Shown here one piece after another: positions 16,369 to 26,501 of a stretch of DNA of 64,000 nt. Location: assembly GCF_012273015.1 (NCBI RefSeq), contig NZ_CP050954.1, positions 496,001-560,000 on the forward strand, written 5' to 3'. Every line of letters begins with the position of its first letter. The first letter of the stretch is position 1. The notes under the pieces were generated by a model that was not told the DNA's origin, did no database searches, and saw only the letters and a program-made list of their open reading frames with translations. This stretch comes from Hymenobacter sp. BT18 (GTDB taxonomy: Bacteria; Bacteroidota; Bacteroidia; Cytophagales; Hymenobacteraceae). The position numbers and the translations under genes were made by a program.

Positions 16369-17136
16369 ATGAAAAAGCCCCTTATTCTCACCTTCTGCGG
16401 CCTGCTGGCTGCCACTATTTCCCTGCACGCCCAGGAGTACAAAACCAAGCTCAGCAAAGATCGCAAGGTCATCATCGACATGCAGGGCTCCGACGTAACC
16501 GTGGAAGGCTACGACGGCAACGAGCTGGTGATTCGCGGCAACGGCTTCGAGCCGGCACCCAAGCGGGCCGAGGGCCTGAAGCCCGTATACAATACGGCCG
16601 TCGACAATACCAACCTCGGCCTTGCGGTGACCGAGCAAGACAACACCGTGCGCATTGCCCGAGCGTCCCGCAAAGAAGCTACCTACGTCATTCGGGTGCC
16701 GCGCGCTACGGCCGTGGAGTACAATCAAACCAACTGGAACGGTGGCGACCTGCAAATCCGGGACGTGAACGGCGACCTGGAAGTGAACATGAAAACCGGG
16801 GACGTGAAGCTGCTGAACGTAGCCGGCCCGGTGGTAGCCAACAGCGTGAGCGGTGACATTACGGTGCGCTACGCCACGATGCGGTCCGGGCCCAGCTCGA
16901 TTTCGGCCGTGAGCGGCGACGTGGACGTGACCATGCCCGCCGCCAGCAAAGCTACTCTGCAGCTGCGCTCCATCTCGGGCGAAATCTATACCGACTTCGA
17001 CATTGCCCTGCCCAAAACCTCCGGCGACCTGAACCACGTGGGCGGCCAGGTGGTGAACGGCACCGTGAACGGCGGTGGCACCCCGGTTTCGCTCAAGTCG
17101 GTGAGCGGCAACATCTACGTGCGCAAGGCCAAGTAA
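16369..17136 (+). CDS. DUF4097-family beta-repeat envelope protein (module 2, first copy)
   Basis: The 255-residue product has a signal peptide (MKKPLILTFCGLLAATISLHAQ) and DUF4097 strands with repeating DVNGDLEVNMKTGDVKL, SVSGDITVRY and AVSGDVDVTM turns. It ends SVSGNIYVRKAK, close to the other module proteins. Predicted to be exported; no catalytic or metal-binding motif is visible. It follows the second anti-sigma gene with a 140-base gap in which I see no promoter box. Confidence 0.85.
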   Translation: MKKPLILTFCGLLAATISLHAQEYKTKLSKDRKVIIDMQGSDVTVEGYDGNELVIRGNGFEPAPKRAEGLKPVYNTAVDNTNLGLAVTEQDNTVRIARASRKEATYVIRVPRATAVEYNQTNWNGGDLQIRDVNGDLEVNMKTGDVKLLNVAGPVVANSVSGDITVRYATMRSGPSSISAVSGDVDVTMPAASKATLQLRSISGEIYTDFDIALPKTSGDLNHVGGQVVNGTVNGGGTPVSLKSVSGNIYVRKAK

Positions 17137-17184
17137 GCCCGACCCTACCTCTCAAACAGCTTCCAACCTCAACTCCTAAACCTC

Positions 17185-17922
17185 ATGTCCCGGTTTCTAT
17201 TTCTGCTCCTGCTTTGCCTGACTGCCGGCCTTTACCAGCCCGCTCAGGCCCAGAAAATCATAGAAAAATCCGTCGCCCTTAGCTCGGGCCAGCGGGTGTA
17301 CCTCAACCTAAAGCACGCCACCAACATCCGTATTCGGGCGGGCGCGGCCGGCAAAATGGCCCTGAAAGCGGCCGTCGATATCAACCAGAACCGCCTGAAC
17401 GATGCCCTGCAGCTCACCCAGGACCAATCGGCGGAAGAAGTGCGCTTCAACTCCGAACTGGACATGACCATGCTGCGCAACGCCCCAGCCGGAGACTGCC
17501 CGGATGGGGGCACGCAGTGGGGCGACAACTACGTGGGCCGCAAGAAAGGCACGACCACTACCGCCGAGGAAAACGTTTCTTACCGGGTTTGCCTGAACGT
17601 GGAATATGACATTACCGTGCCGCCCGGCGTGACGCTGTGCGTGAAGACCATCAGCGGCAACATAGATATTCAGGGCCTATCCGGCGCTATCGAGGCCAAG
17701 TCTATCAGTGGCTTCGTGGACGTGACCTGGGCCGCTTCCTCGGCGGAGCTGGCGCTGAAAACCATTACCGGCGAAGTGTACACCGACCACGATGTAGCCT
17801 TCAGCAACCGCAAAGACAATCCCTTGGTTGGCTACCAGTTACGCGGCAACCTGGGCAACAATGGCCCGCTCGTTCAGCTCGAATCCATCAGCAGCGACAT
17901 TTATTTTCGCCGGCGTAAGTAA
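17185..17922 (+). CDS. DUF4097-family beta-repeat envelope protein (module 2, second copy)
   Basis: The 245-residue protein has a signal peptide (MSRFLFLLLLCLTAGLYQPAQAQ) and a DUF4097-like C-terminal half with TISGNIDIQGLSGAIEAKSI and TITGEVYTDHDV turns. Its first half is less regular and holds an inserted CPDGGTQWGDNYVGRKKG loop and two more cysteines (RVCLNV, LCVKT), so a disulfide is possible after export. It is the fourth gene of the module and lies 48 bases after the previous one. Confidence 0.8.
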   Translation: MSRFLFLLLLCLTAGLYQPAQAQKIIEKSVALSSGQRVYLNLKHATNIRIRAGAAGKMALKAAVDINQNRLNDALQLTQDQSAEEVRFNSELDMTMLRNAPAGDCPDGGTQWGDNYVGRKKGTTTTAEENVSYRVCLNVEYDITVPPGVTLCVKTISGNIDIQGLSGAIEAKSISGFVDVTWAASSAELALKTITGEVYTDHDVAFSNRKDNPLVGYQLRGNLGNNGPLVQLESISSDIYFRRRK

Positions 17923-18049
17923 CCATTTCCACGAACGAGAGTTTCCACGCCCGATCAGACTTACTACCTGATTGGCTGGCTGGCCAAGGCCTGCAGCCTC
18001 CGTCCGCTTTCTTCGTCAATACCCGCTGCTCTCACAACCTTTCTGCGCT

Positions 18050-20602
18050 ATGAAAACCTGTACTATTCTTCTCCTCGCCCTGGCGCTGCTGGGGCTTGGG
18101 GCACCCCGGGCTGGGGCCCAAACTGCCCCCGCTGCGGCCGCCCCGACCGCTACTGCCCCCAAGCGCCAGCTGCAGGCCGTGCGCATCAGCGAAGCCATTA
18201 AGCTGGATGGGGTACTCGATGAAGCCATGTGGCAGCAGGCCCCGGTGGCTACCGACTTCATCCAGAACCGACCCAAACCCGGCCCCCACGAGCAGCACCC
18301 CACCGAGGTGCGCATTCTCTACGACGACGCGGCTATCTACGTGGGTGCCATTATGCACGACGTGGCCCCCGACTCCATCAAGCGGGAGCTGTCGGCCCGC
18401 GACAACCTGCCCAACACCGACTTCTTCGGCATCTTCCTCGATACCTACCACGACAAGCTCAACGGCTACGGCTTTATTGTGACGGCGGGCGGGGTGCAGG
18501 CCGATGCGCGCTACTCCCCGGCCAGTGGGGAGGACTTTGCCTGGAACGCCGTGTGGGACGCCCGCACCGCCCAGCGCGGCACCGACTGGGTGGCCGAAAT
18601 GCGGATTCCTTACTCGGCCATTCGCTTCAGCACGGCCGAGGTGCAGCAGTGGGGCCTGCAGTTTATGCGCCAGCGCCAGGCCCTGCGCCAAGGCTTTTTC
18701 TGGAGTGAGGTGAAGCCGGAAGTGGATGGTTTCGTAAACCAGTGGGGTGAGCTGACCGGGCTGAAGGGCCTGAAGCCCCCGCTGCGCCTATCCCTCACGC
18801 CCTATATATCGGGCTACGTGAACCACAACCCGCTGAACGCCGAGGGCACCCGCCGCACGACGACTTCCTTCAACGGAGGCGCGGATGTAAAGTGGGGTAT
18901 CAACGAAAGCTTCACGCTGGATGCCACGCTGGTGCCGGACTTCGGGCAAGTGCAGAGCGACAACCAGGTGCTCAACCTCTCCCCCTTCGAGGTGCAGTTT
19001 CAGGAAAACCGCCAATTCTTCACGGAAGGAACTGAGCTCTTCAACAAGGGCAACCTGTTTTACTCCCGCCGCGTGGGCGCTACGCCCATAGGGTTCTACG
19101 GCGTGGGGCTGGCCGACAACGAGAAGCTCGTGCGCAACCCGGCCGAAACCCGCCTGCTGAACGCCACCAAGATTTCGGGGCGCACCAGCAAGGGCCTGGG
19201 CATCGGGCTGTTCAATGCCCTCAGCAACGACGTGTACGCCACGGTGCGCAACACCGAAAGCGGCGAAGAGCGGGAAGTCCTGACCCAGCCGTTCAGCAAC
19301 TACAACATTGCAGTGCTGGACCAGAGCCTGAAAAACAACTCCTACGTGTCGCTGATCAACACCAACGTAACGCGCTGGGGCAGCACCTACGACGCCAACG
19401 TGACGGGCGGCCTGTTCCGCTTCGCCAACAAAAAGAACTCCTACGCCGTGGATGGCAGCCTCGTGTACTCGCGCCGGCGCGGCACCCAGTTCGGCTCTGA
19501 TAAGCCCATTGACGACCAGAACGGTTTTAAATATACCGTAGGCGTGGGCAAAATCAGCGGAAACTTCACCTGGGGCTTCAACCACCGCATCGAGTCGGAC
19601 CACTACAACCCCAACGACCTGGGCATCCTGTTCGGCAACAATAACATTACGCAGAGTGCCTATGCCAACTACCGCATCTTCAAGCCTTTCTGGAAGGTAA
19701 ACAACATGAACTTCTACTCGGAAGTAGGCCACCAGCTGCTCTATCGGCCCACCCGCTACCAGAACATGTACTTCTACAACGGCTTCAACACCACGTTCAC
19801 GAAGAACTTCCTGCAGGTAGGCTACGATTTTATGCACGTGCCCGTGTCGCACGACTTCTTCGAGCCGCGCACGTTCCCGCTGGGCGACTACTACGTGCGG
19901 GTGCCGGCCAACACCGACTGGATTGGCTTCCTGAACTCCGACACGCGCAAGCGCCTCTCGGTGGGTGTGAATGCCGGAGCTACCTACTACAGCCAGGATG
20001 AGCGGCTGCCCGGTCCGCGCCCCCGCCGCCTGCGCTACCGCGCCGGGTTCTACCCGCGCTTCCGCGTCAACGACCACCTCACCTTCCGCTACAGCCTCGA
20101 CTGGAGTTTACAGCGCAACCAGATTGGCTACGTGAACGGGGGGCTCAGCGCCGATGAACCGCTGGATCTGCCCTTCCGGGGCCAGATTCTGCTGGGCCGC
20201 CGTAACGTAGCCACCGTTACGAACGTGGCCCAGGTGGCCTATACCTTCACCAACCGCATGTCGTTTACGCTGCGCGTGCGTCACTACACCAGCAACGTGC
20301 GCTACCAGGATTTCACCGTGCTCAAGGAAGATGGGCAGGAGTTCCTGGCCGACTACCGCCGCAACCGCGACAACACCTACAATGCCTTCAACGTGGACGC
20401 GGTGTACAGCTGGTGGTTTGCCCCTGGTTCGCAGGTGAATATTGTCTGGAAAAATGCCGGCAACACCTACCTGCTGGCCGAACAGGCCACGCCCCAGTAC
20501 TTCGACAACTTCAATAACACCATCAACACCCCGCACAACAACTCCCTTTCGGTGAAGGTGCTCTACTACCTCGATTACCTGGCCCTGCGCCGGCGGCGGT
20601 AA
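18050..20602 (+). CDS. DUF5916 outer-membrane protein with CBM9-like N-terminal domain
   Basis: The 850-residue protein begins with a signal peptide (MKTCTILLLALALLGLGAPRAGAQ). Residues about 40-220 form a CBM9-like sandwich (ISEAIKLDGVLDEAMWQQAP, YDDAAIYVGAIMHD, WVAEMRIPYSAIRF), then a long beta-strand-rich DUF5916 region to the C-terminus that should form an outer-membrane barrel. PFEVQFQENRQFFTEGTELF is a typical DUF5916 motif. The family is common in Bacteroidota and its substrate is not known. I chose 18050 because the signal peptide starts there; an in-frame upstream start adds 26 residues without signal character. A palindrome follows the stop codon. Confidence 0.85.
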   Translation: MKTCTILLLALALLGLGAPRAGAQTAPAAAAPTATAPKRQLQAVRISEAIKLDGVLDEAMWQQAPVATDFIQNRPKPGPHEQHPTEVRILYDDAAIYVGAIMHDVAPDSIKRELSARDNLPNTDFFGIFLDTYHDKLNGYGFIVTAGGVQADARYSPASGEDFAWNAVWDARTAQRGTDWVAEMRIPYSAIRFSTAEVQQWGLQFMRQRQALRQGFFWSEVKPEVDGFVNQWGELTGLKGLKPPLRLSLTPYISGYVNHNPLNAEGTRRTTTSFNGGADVKWGINESFTLDATLVPDFGQVQSDNQVLNLSPFEVQFQENRQFFTEGTELFNKGNLFYSRRVGATPIGFYGVGLADNEKLVRNPAETRLLNATKISGRTSKGLGIGLFNALSNDVYATVRNTESGEEREVLTQPFSNYNIAVLDQSLKNNSYVSLINTNVTRWGSTYDANVTGGLFRFANKKNSYAVDGSLVYSRRRGTQFGSDKPIDDQNGFKYTVGVGKISGNFTWGFNHRIESDHYNPNDLGILFGNNNITQSAYANYRIFKPFWKVNNMNFYSEVGHQLLYRPTRYQNMYFYNGFNTTFTKNFLQVGYDFMHVPVSHDFFEPRTFPLGDYYVRVPANTDWIGFLNSDTRKRLSVGVNAGATYYSQDERLPGPRPRRLRYRAGFYPRFRVNDHLTFRYSLDWSLQRNQIGYVNGGLSADEPLDLPFRGQILLGRRNVATVTNVAQVAYTFTNRMSFTLRVRHYTSNVRYQDFTVLKEDGQEFLADYRRNRDNTYNAFNVDAVYSWWFAPGSQVNIVWKNAGNTYLLAEQATPQYFDNFNNTINTPHNNSLSVKVLYYLDYLALRRRR

Positions 20603-20629
20603 GAGAAAACAGCATCATCGCGTTTTCAC

Positions 20630-20712
20630 CTGTCATCCTGAGCGCAGCGAAGGACCTTAGCACGCTCGAACAGCAGGCGTGCTAAGGTCTTTCGCTATGC
20701 TCAGGATGACAG
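20630..20712. repeat. Palindrome, AAGGACCTTA class (copy 1)
   Basis: Two 36-base arms (20630-20665 and 20677-20712) with a few mismatches. The ends read CTGTCATCCTGAGCGC and the core GAAGGACCTTAGCACGC. The end sequence is like the other palindrome class (GTCATGCTGAGC) but the core differs. It stands between the DUF5916 and MtfA-like genes and could double as a terminator. Confidence 0.85.
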
Positions 20713-20772
20713 TGTTTATTCAGTAGAAAATCTTTCACCAACCTTCATTCCTTCCCTACGTTAAGGCGGCCC

Positions 20773-21714
<942 letters not shown>

Positions 21715-21732
21715 GTAACTTCGTTTCTCTTG

Positions 21733-21770
21733 AAAATCCCTGGTTCTTCGGTGAGCCAGGGGTTTTCTTT
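21733..21770 (+). terminator. Rho-independent terminator after the M90 peptidase gene
   Basis: AAAATCCCTGG pairs with CCAGGGGTTTT across a short TTCTTCGGTGAG loop, and a TTTTCTTT tract follows. It lies 19 bases after the stop codon. Confidence 0.8.
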
Positions 21771-21899
21771 GCCGATGCGGGCCACTGCTATACCCCAGTT
21801 CCTTGGTGAGCGAAGCGACTGGAACCCAAAACCAGGCAACATCTGGCGGATACGTATCTTAGCGGTCCACCCGATTTACGATTCATTTCTTATTCCTGA

Positions 21900-23750
21900 A
21901 TGAACAAGAACCTCCTTCCCATCCTCACGGCTACGCTGCTGGCGGCCTGCGCCCCTACGGCCAAAGCCCCCGTAGCCACCACTCCTGCCCCACCCGCCGA
22001 AACCGTAGCCGCCCCGGCCGCGCCCAACTGGAGCCAGCAGGCGGATGAATTCCTGAAAGCCTACTCGGCCGAGTACCAACGCCTCTACACCCAGTCGGCG
22101 GAGGCGGAGTGGCGCTCCAATACGCACATTGTGGCCGGCGACACCGCTAACTCCGGAGCCACGGCCCGCGCCAACGAGCGGATGGCCGCCTTCACGGGCT
22201 CGGTGCAGAACATTCAGCGCCTGCGCGAGCTGTTGGAGCATAAAGCCGAGCTGAGCGACCTGCATGTAAAGCAGCTGCAAACGGCCCTCTACAACGCCGC
22301 CAACTCGCCCCAGACCATTGCCGATGTAGTAAAGGCGCGCATCAAGGCCGAAACCCAGCAAACCGAAAAGCTCTACGGCTTCGACTACAAGTACCAGGGT
22401 AAGTCCGTCACGACGAACGACCTGGACGAGCTGCTGCGCAAGGAAACCAACCCGCTCAAGCGCCAGCAGATCTGGGAAGCCAGCAAGGCCATCGGCCCTA
22501 CGCTCAAAGGTGGCTTGCTGAACCTGCGCGACCTGCGCAACCAAACCGTGCAGGCCCTGGGCTACCCCGACTACTTCAGCTACCAGGCCTCTGACTACGG
22601 CATGAGCCGGGAGGAGATGATGACGCTGGTGCGCCGCATCAACGAGGAGCTGCGCCCCCTTTACCGCGAGCTGCACACCTATGCCCGCTACGAGCTAGCC
22701 AAGAAATACAAGCAAAAGCAGGTGCCGGACTACCTGCCTGCCTCCTGGCTGCCCAACCGCTGGGGTCAGGACTGGAGTGCCATGGTCGATGTGAAAGGCC
22801 TAAACCTGGACCCCGTGCTGGCGAAGAAGGGCGCTTAGTGGCAGGTGCAGCAGGCCGAGCGGTTCTACCAGAGCCTGGGCTTCCCGGCACTGCCACCGGT
22901 GTTCTACGAGAAGTCGAGTTTGTACCCGCTGCCTAAGGGCGCCACGTACAAGAAGAACAACCACGCCTCGGCCTGGCATATGGACCTGCAAAACGACGTG
23001 CGCAGCCTTATGAGCGTAGAGGGTAACACCGAGTGGTACGAAACCACTCACCACGAGCTGGGCCACATCTACTACTACCTCACCTACACCAACCCCGATG
23101 TGCCCGTGCTCCTGCGCGGCGGCGCCAACCGCGCCTATCACGAGGCCATGGGCAGCCTGATGGGCCTCGCGGCCACCCAGAAGCCCTTCCTGGCCGGCCT
23201 GGGTCTGGTAGACCCCAACGCCAAAACCGACCAGACCCAGACGTTGCTGAAGGAAGCCCTCAACTACGCCGTGTTCATCCCGTTTGCCTCGGGCGTGATG
23301 AGTGAGTGGGAAAACTCCTTCTACGCCGACAAGCTGCCCGCCGACAAGCTCAACGCCCGCTGGTGGGAGCTGGCCAAGCAGTACCAGGGCATTGTACCGC
23401 CGGCGGGCCGCGGCGAGCAGTACCTCGACCCCGCCACCAAAACCCACATCAACGACGACCCCGCCCAGTACTACGACTACGCCCTGAGCTACGTCATCCT
23501 GTTCCAGCTCCACGACCATATCAGCAAGAAAATCCTCAAGCAGGACCCGCACGCCACCAACTACTACGGCAGCAAGGAAGTAGGCGCTTTCCTGGCCGAT
23601 ATTATGCGCCCCGGCGCCAGCAAGGACTGGCGCACCGTGCTCAAGGAGAAAACCGGCGAAGACCTCTCGGCCCGCGCCATGGTCGAATACTTCCAGCCCC
23701 TGATGGCCTACCTGAAACAGCAGAACAAAGGCCGCAAGTACACGATGTAA
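21900..23750 (+). pseudogene. M2-family (ACE-like) peptidyl-dipeptidase gene interrupted by one in-frame amber codon
   Basis: The frame from 21900 to 23750 would give a 616-residue lipoprotein (MNKNLLPILTATLLAACAP lipobox) of the M2 zinc-peptidase family, which releases dipeptides from peptide C-termini. The zinc motif is HHELGHIYYYLTY at about residue 384, followed by an ANRAYHEAMGSLMGLA helix carrying the third ligand. The frame is continuous apart from TAG at 22836-22838. The first part ends KKGA and the second continues WQVQQAERFYQSLGFPALPP with no lost bases. M2 relatives usually have a Glu before that Trp, so a single GAG-to-TAG change explains the stop. The two halves could be a real null, a sequencing error, or suppressed. 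Downstream codons show no drift. Confidence 0.85.
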
Positions 23751-23758
23751 TCCGGCGG

Positions 23759-23822
23759 CCAGTGCAGTACTACAACAAAGCCTCTCCAGTTACGGGGAGG
23801 CTTTGTTGTAGTACTGCACTGG
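23759..23822. terminator. Long hairpin, probable bidirectional terminator
   Basis: Two perfect 26-base arms (23759-23784 and 23797-23822) surround a short inner stem and an AGTTAC loop. It lies between the convergent M2 peptidase remnant and the GAF gene. The stem is unusually long for a terminator, and no run of T follows on either strand. Confidence 0.7.
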
Positions 23823-23845
23823 CTTAATGGGCGCAGCCGAGGTTG

Positions 23846-24565
23846 CTACATCGCTTGCGGCACGTCGCGCAGGCGGCGGGTCAGCACTTTCTCCATACCG
23901 TTGAGGCGGCGCACTACCAGGTCCAGCACTTCGTCGTCATCGAGGTTGATGCCGTGGTTGCGGGAGCTGAGGTAGCGTGTGAGGGCGGCGTTATCGTCGA
24001 GGGTTTCAGACAGCTCGTCTTGCGCGGCTTCCCACTCGGCGGGCAGCTGGGCCTGCAGGTATTGAAAGCGCAGCTCCACGGTGCGGCTCACTAGGTCGGC
24101 CAAGCGTACCAGCACGCTTTCTTCATCGGCGGAAAGGGTGCGGAACTCCCGGCCAATTACGGCCATCATGCCAATGCGGGCTCCGTCGGGCATACGCAGG
24201 GCTGAGCCCGCGTAAAAGTTCAGTCCCATAGCTTGCGCCACGTCAGGCTTGATGAGTTGGCAGCTTTCGGCTTTGTAGTCGGTCGTGACGACGGGTACGT
24301 CGGGCAGAATGGCGGCCGAGCACATGCTTTCCGTGCGGGGCAAGCCGGGCACTCCCTCGGCCCCCGCCACGGCCTTGAACGACACGTAGTCGTCGTCCAC
24401 AAACGAGATGAGTGAAATTGGCGTGTTAAACAGCTGCGCGGCCCAGGCCACATAGTCATCAAAAATCTTTTCCGGGGCGGTGTTTACTATTTGGTACAGA
24501 TGCAGGGTGCGCAGGCGCGCTGCCTCATCTTGGGGCACTAGTTGATTGGGGAATGCAGTAAGCAT
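23846..24565 (-). CDS. GAF-domain protein
   Basis: The 239-residue cytosolic protein holds one GAF domain at about 35-165 (FDDYVAWAAQLFNTPISLISFVDDDYVSFKA, then SMCSAAILPDVPVVTTDYK and LNFYAGSALRMPDGARIGMM). A C-terminal acidic helix region (about 185-239, LSETLDDNAALTRYLSSRNHG) has no catalytic domain. The SMCS core resembles GAFs that precede GGDEF or kinase domains, but here nothing is fused, so it may act as a stand-alone ligand or redox sensor. It is followed on its strand only by the terminator at 23759. Confidence 0.85.
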   Translation of the reverse strand: MLTAFPNQLVPQDEAARLRTLHLYQIVNTAPEKIFDDYVAWAAQLFNTPISLISFVDDDYVSFKAVAGAEGVPGLPRTESMCSAAILPDVPVVTTDYKAESCQLIKPDVAQAMGLNFYAGSALRMPDGARIGMMAVIGREFRTLSADEESVLVRLADLVSRTVELRFQYLQAQLPAEWEAAQDELSETLDDNAALTRYLSSRNHGINLDDDEVLDLVVRRLNGMEKVLTRRLRDVPQAM

Positions 24566-24638
24566 ATGGGAAAAGAAACGGCGGGCTAACAGTAGAAATG
24601 CTTACTGTCAGCCCGCCGAAAGGTTGAGCTTATGCAGC

Positions 24639-25358
24639 TTAGTAGTTGGCTTCGCTGGCCGGCAAGTCGATGAGGATGAACTGAGCATCCTTGGAAGCGC
24701 GGATTTCCAGTACGTTTTCATCGGTGGAGCGGATCTGGTCGTTGGTGCCCATATCCACTCCGTTGATGTACAGGGTGCCTTCTTTCACGTAGACAAACGT
24801 GTTGCGAATGGGAAACGTCTTGAACGTGACGGTCTTTTCGGCCGCCAGATTACACCAGTACACCGTACTGTTGGAGTTCATGTATACCACGTCTTCCAGT
24901 ACCTTCTGCCCCGATACCAGCGGCACCAGCTCGTTTTTGGAGTCGAGGAAGTCCACATCCTTTTGCTCGTAGCTGGGCGCCAAGCCCTTCTGGTTGGGCA
25001 GAAACCACAGCTGGTAGATGTGGGCTGCGTCGTCCTTATCGTTCTGCTCAGAATGCGCCAGCCCCGTGCCGGCCGTCATCCGCTGCACCTCCCCTTTTTT
25101 GATGGTCGACTTGTTGCCCATCGTGTCGGCGTGGCAAAGCTCCCCTTCCAGCACCAGCGTTACAATCTCCATTTCGGAGTGTGGGTGCTGCGGAAAGCCC
25201 GATTTGCCCTGAATCACGTCGTCGTTGAACACGCGCAGGGGCCCAAAGTGAATATTTTGGGGGTCGTAGTAGTCGGCGAAGCTAAACAGAAAGTGGCTGC
25301 TGAGCCAGTGCACGGGCGCGGCGTGGTGGCGGTCGGTTGCGGGAATAAGCTTAAGCAT
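24639..25358 (-). CDS. Pirin-family protein (YhhW-type)
   Basis: This 239-residue bicupin protein has the full pirin metal site: His58 and His60 in QHPHSEMEI, His102 and Glu104 in GLAHSEQND. YhhW-type pirins bind iron and show quercetin dioxygenase activity in vitro; the native role is unclear. I chose the ATG at 25358 giving MLKLIPATDRHH; a start nine codons upstream (25385) is possible. It lies 73 bases upstream of the GAF gene on the same strand and may share its transcript. Confidence 0.9.
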   Translation of the reverse strand: MLKLIPATDRHHAAPVHWLSSHFLFSFADYYDPQNIHFGPLRVFNDDVIQGKSGFPQHPHSEMEIVTLVLEGELCHADTMGNKSTIKKGEVQRMTAGTGLAHSEQNDKDDAAHIYQLWFLPNQKGLAPSYEQKDVDFLDSKNELVPLVSGQKVLEDVVYMNSNSTVYWCNLAAEKTVTFKTFPIRNTFVYVKEGTLYINGVDMGTNDQIRSTDENVLEIRASKDAQFILIDLPASEANY

Positions 25359-25497
25359 CGAAGTCAGGAGTTGATAGTGATGCATAGGCTTACGCGGGTA
25401 AGCAGCGGGAGGTTAAGCATGACCTCGTATGCCCCGCCCTTGCAGCAGCATGAAGCAAGCCGGCTCGTTCTGTATCAAGCAAATTTATGGAAACAGC

Positions 25498-25534
25498 AAG
25501 CCCTTACCCGTTGCGCAACGGGTAAGGGCTTTTT
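25498..25534 (+). terminator. Hairpin with T-tract facing rightwards
   Basis: AAGCCCTTACCCGTTG pairs perfectly with CAACGGGTAAGGGCTT, and the plus strand continues TTTTA. The neighbouring genes on both sides run leftwards, so the T-tract points away from any recognised gene. It may serve the XRE regulator on the minus strand as a bare hairpin, or end an unseen rightward transcript. Confidence 0.6.
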
Positions 25535-25596
25535 AGCATTTCAGCGGAGGTGCGCCATCCGCAATTTTATCATCACCTTACGCCTTGCCGCGCCGC

Positions 25597-26412
25597 TTAG
25601 GCTTTCTTCATGGTGCTTACCTGCTGCTGCAGATCGAGCACGATGCTGGCCAGGCGGGTGAGCGAAAGGTCGGCAATGGGGAAAGTGCTGCTGATGTAAG
25701 CCTTGGCTTCCCAGATTTCCACCACGTCCTCCACGTCGATTTCGTAGGGCGAGTATAGGGGGTTGTCGGAGTGCAGGGAAAGCATGGCGCCATCCTTAAG
25801 ACGGTTGAACACGCGCTTAAACACAATACCCTCCTTGGAGCTGACCACGATGCAGGGCGTGCCATCCTTCAGACTCAGCCAGTCGTCCACGTAGCGGCCC
25901 ACAATGACGGTACCACTGGCAATGGGCAACATAGAGTCGCCGGCAATTTCAAAGGCGCGGTAGGTACCGGTATTGCCCAGCATGGGCAGGCGGAACTTGG
26001 GCAGCTCCTCCAGGTACTCGGGGTCGGCGTAGCCATTGAGGTAGCCAGCAGCAGCCTTCTGAGGCACCAGCTCAATGTTCTCGTTCTGCTCCTTGTCAAC
26101 GGTGAGGGCCAGGATGCGCAGGTTGCCATTGGGCCGGCCAGAGGCCGCTGTTTCGGCCAGCGTAGTCGCCTGGGCTTGCTGCAGTTGCTGCGCGGCCTTG
26201 GCGTTCTTGCGCTTGCTAAAATCGGTGGTGACCAGCTGATCGAGGGAAATGCCAAACAGCCGGGCCATGTTCACCAGGGTGGTGAGCTTGGGCTCGGCGC
26301 GGCCTTCTTCGTAGGCGCCCACCAGGGAGCGTTTGATACCCAGTTTTTCGGCCATTTGAGCCTGGGTCAGGCTCAGTTCACGCCGCCAGAATTTTAGATT
26401 GGTATTAATCAT
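25597..26412 (-). CDS. XRE-type regulator with LexA-like S24 peptidase domain
   Basis: The 271-residue protein has a helix-turn-helix at about 5-60 (LTQAQMAEKLGIKRSLVGAYEEGRAEPKL) and an S24 domain. The Ser160-Lys199 catalytic dyad is visible in GDSM and FKRV, and an Ala122-Gly123 bond 37 residues before Ser160 is in the place where LexA and CI self-cleave. It could thus respond to RecA-type signals, although such chromosomal regulators in Bacteroidota may act differently. A Gln-rich linker (QQLQQAQATTL) joins the domains. The inverted repeat at 26502-26526 lies upstream and is a candidate operator. No prophage genes surround it. Confidence 0.85.
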   Translation of the reverse strand: MINTNLKFWRRELSLTQAQMAEKLGIKRSLVGAYEEGRAEPKLTTLVNMARLFGISLDQLVTTDFSKRKNAKAAQQLQQAQATTLAETAASGRPNGNLRILALTVDKEQNENIELVPQKAAAGYLNGYADPEYLEELPKFRLPMLGNTGTYRAFEIAGDSMLPIASGTVIVGRYVDDWLSLKDGTPCIVVSSKEGIVFKRVFNRLKDGAMLSLHSDNPLYSPYEIDVEDVVEIWEAKAYISSTFPIADLSLTRLASIVLDLQQQVSTMKKA

Positions 26413-26501
26413 TGCGCAGAAAGGAGCCGGGAAAACGCTGCAAAGACAAGCAAGTACCGGCTCACGAAGATACGAACCCCACTACGCGAATACTAATTCA
26501 A

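Noticed and set aside
22836..22838. Pyrrolysine or programmed recoding at the TAG codon
   Set aside because: The residue is not catalytic, no recoding element is visible, and other genes in the window end in TAG; a nonsense change is simpler.
25597..26412. Prophage repressor marking a phage remnant
   Set aside because: No integrase, phage structural gene or attachment repeat is found nearby.
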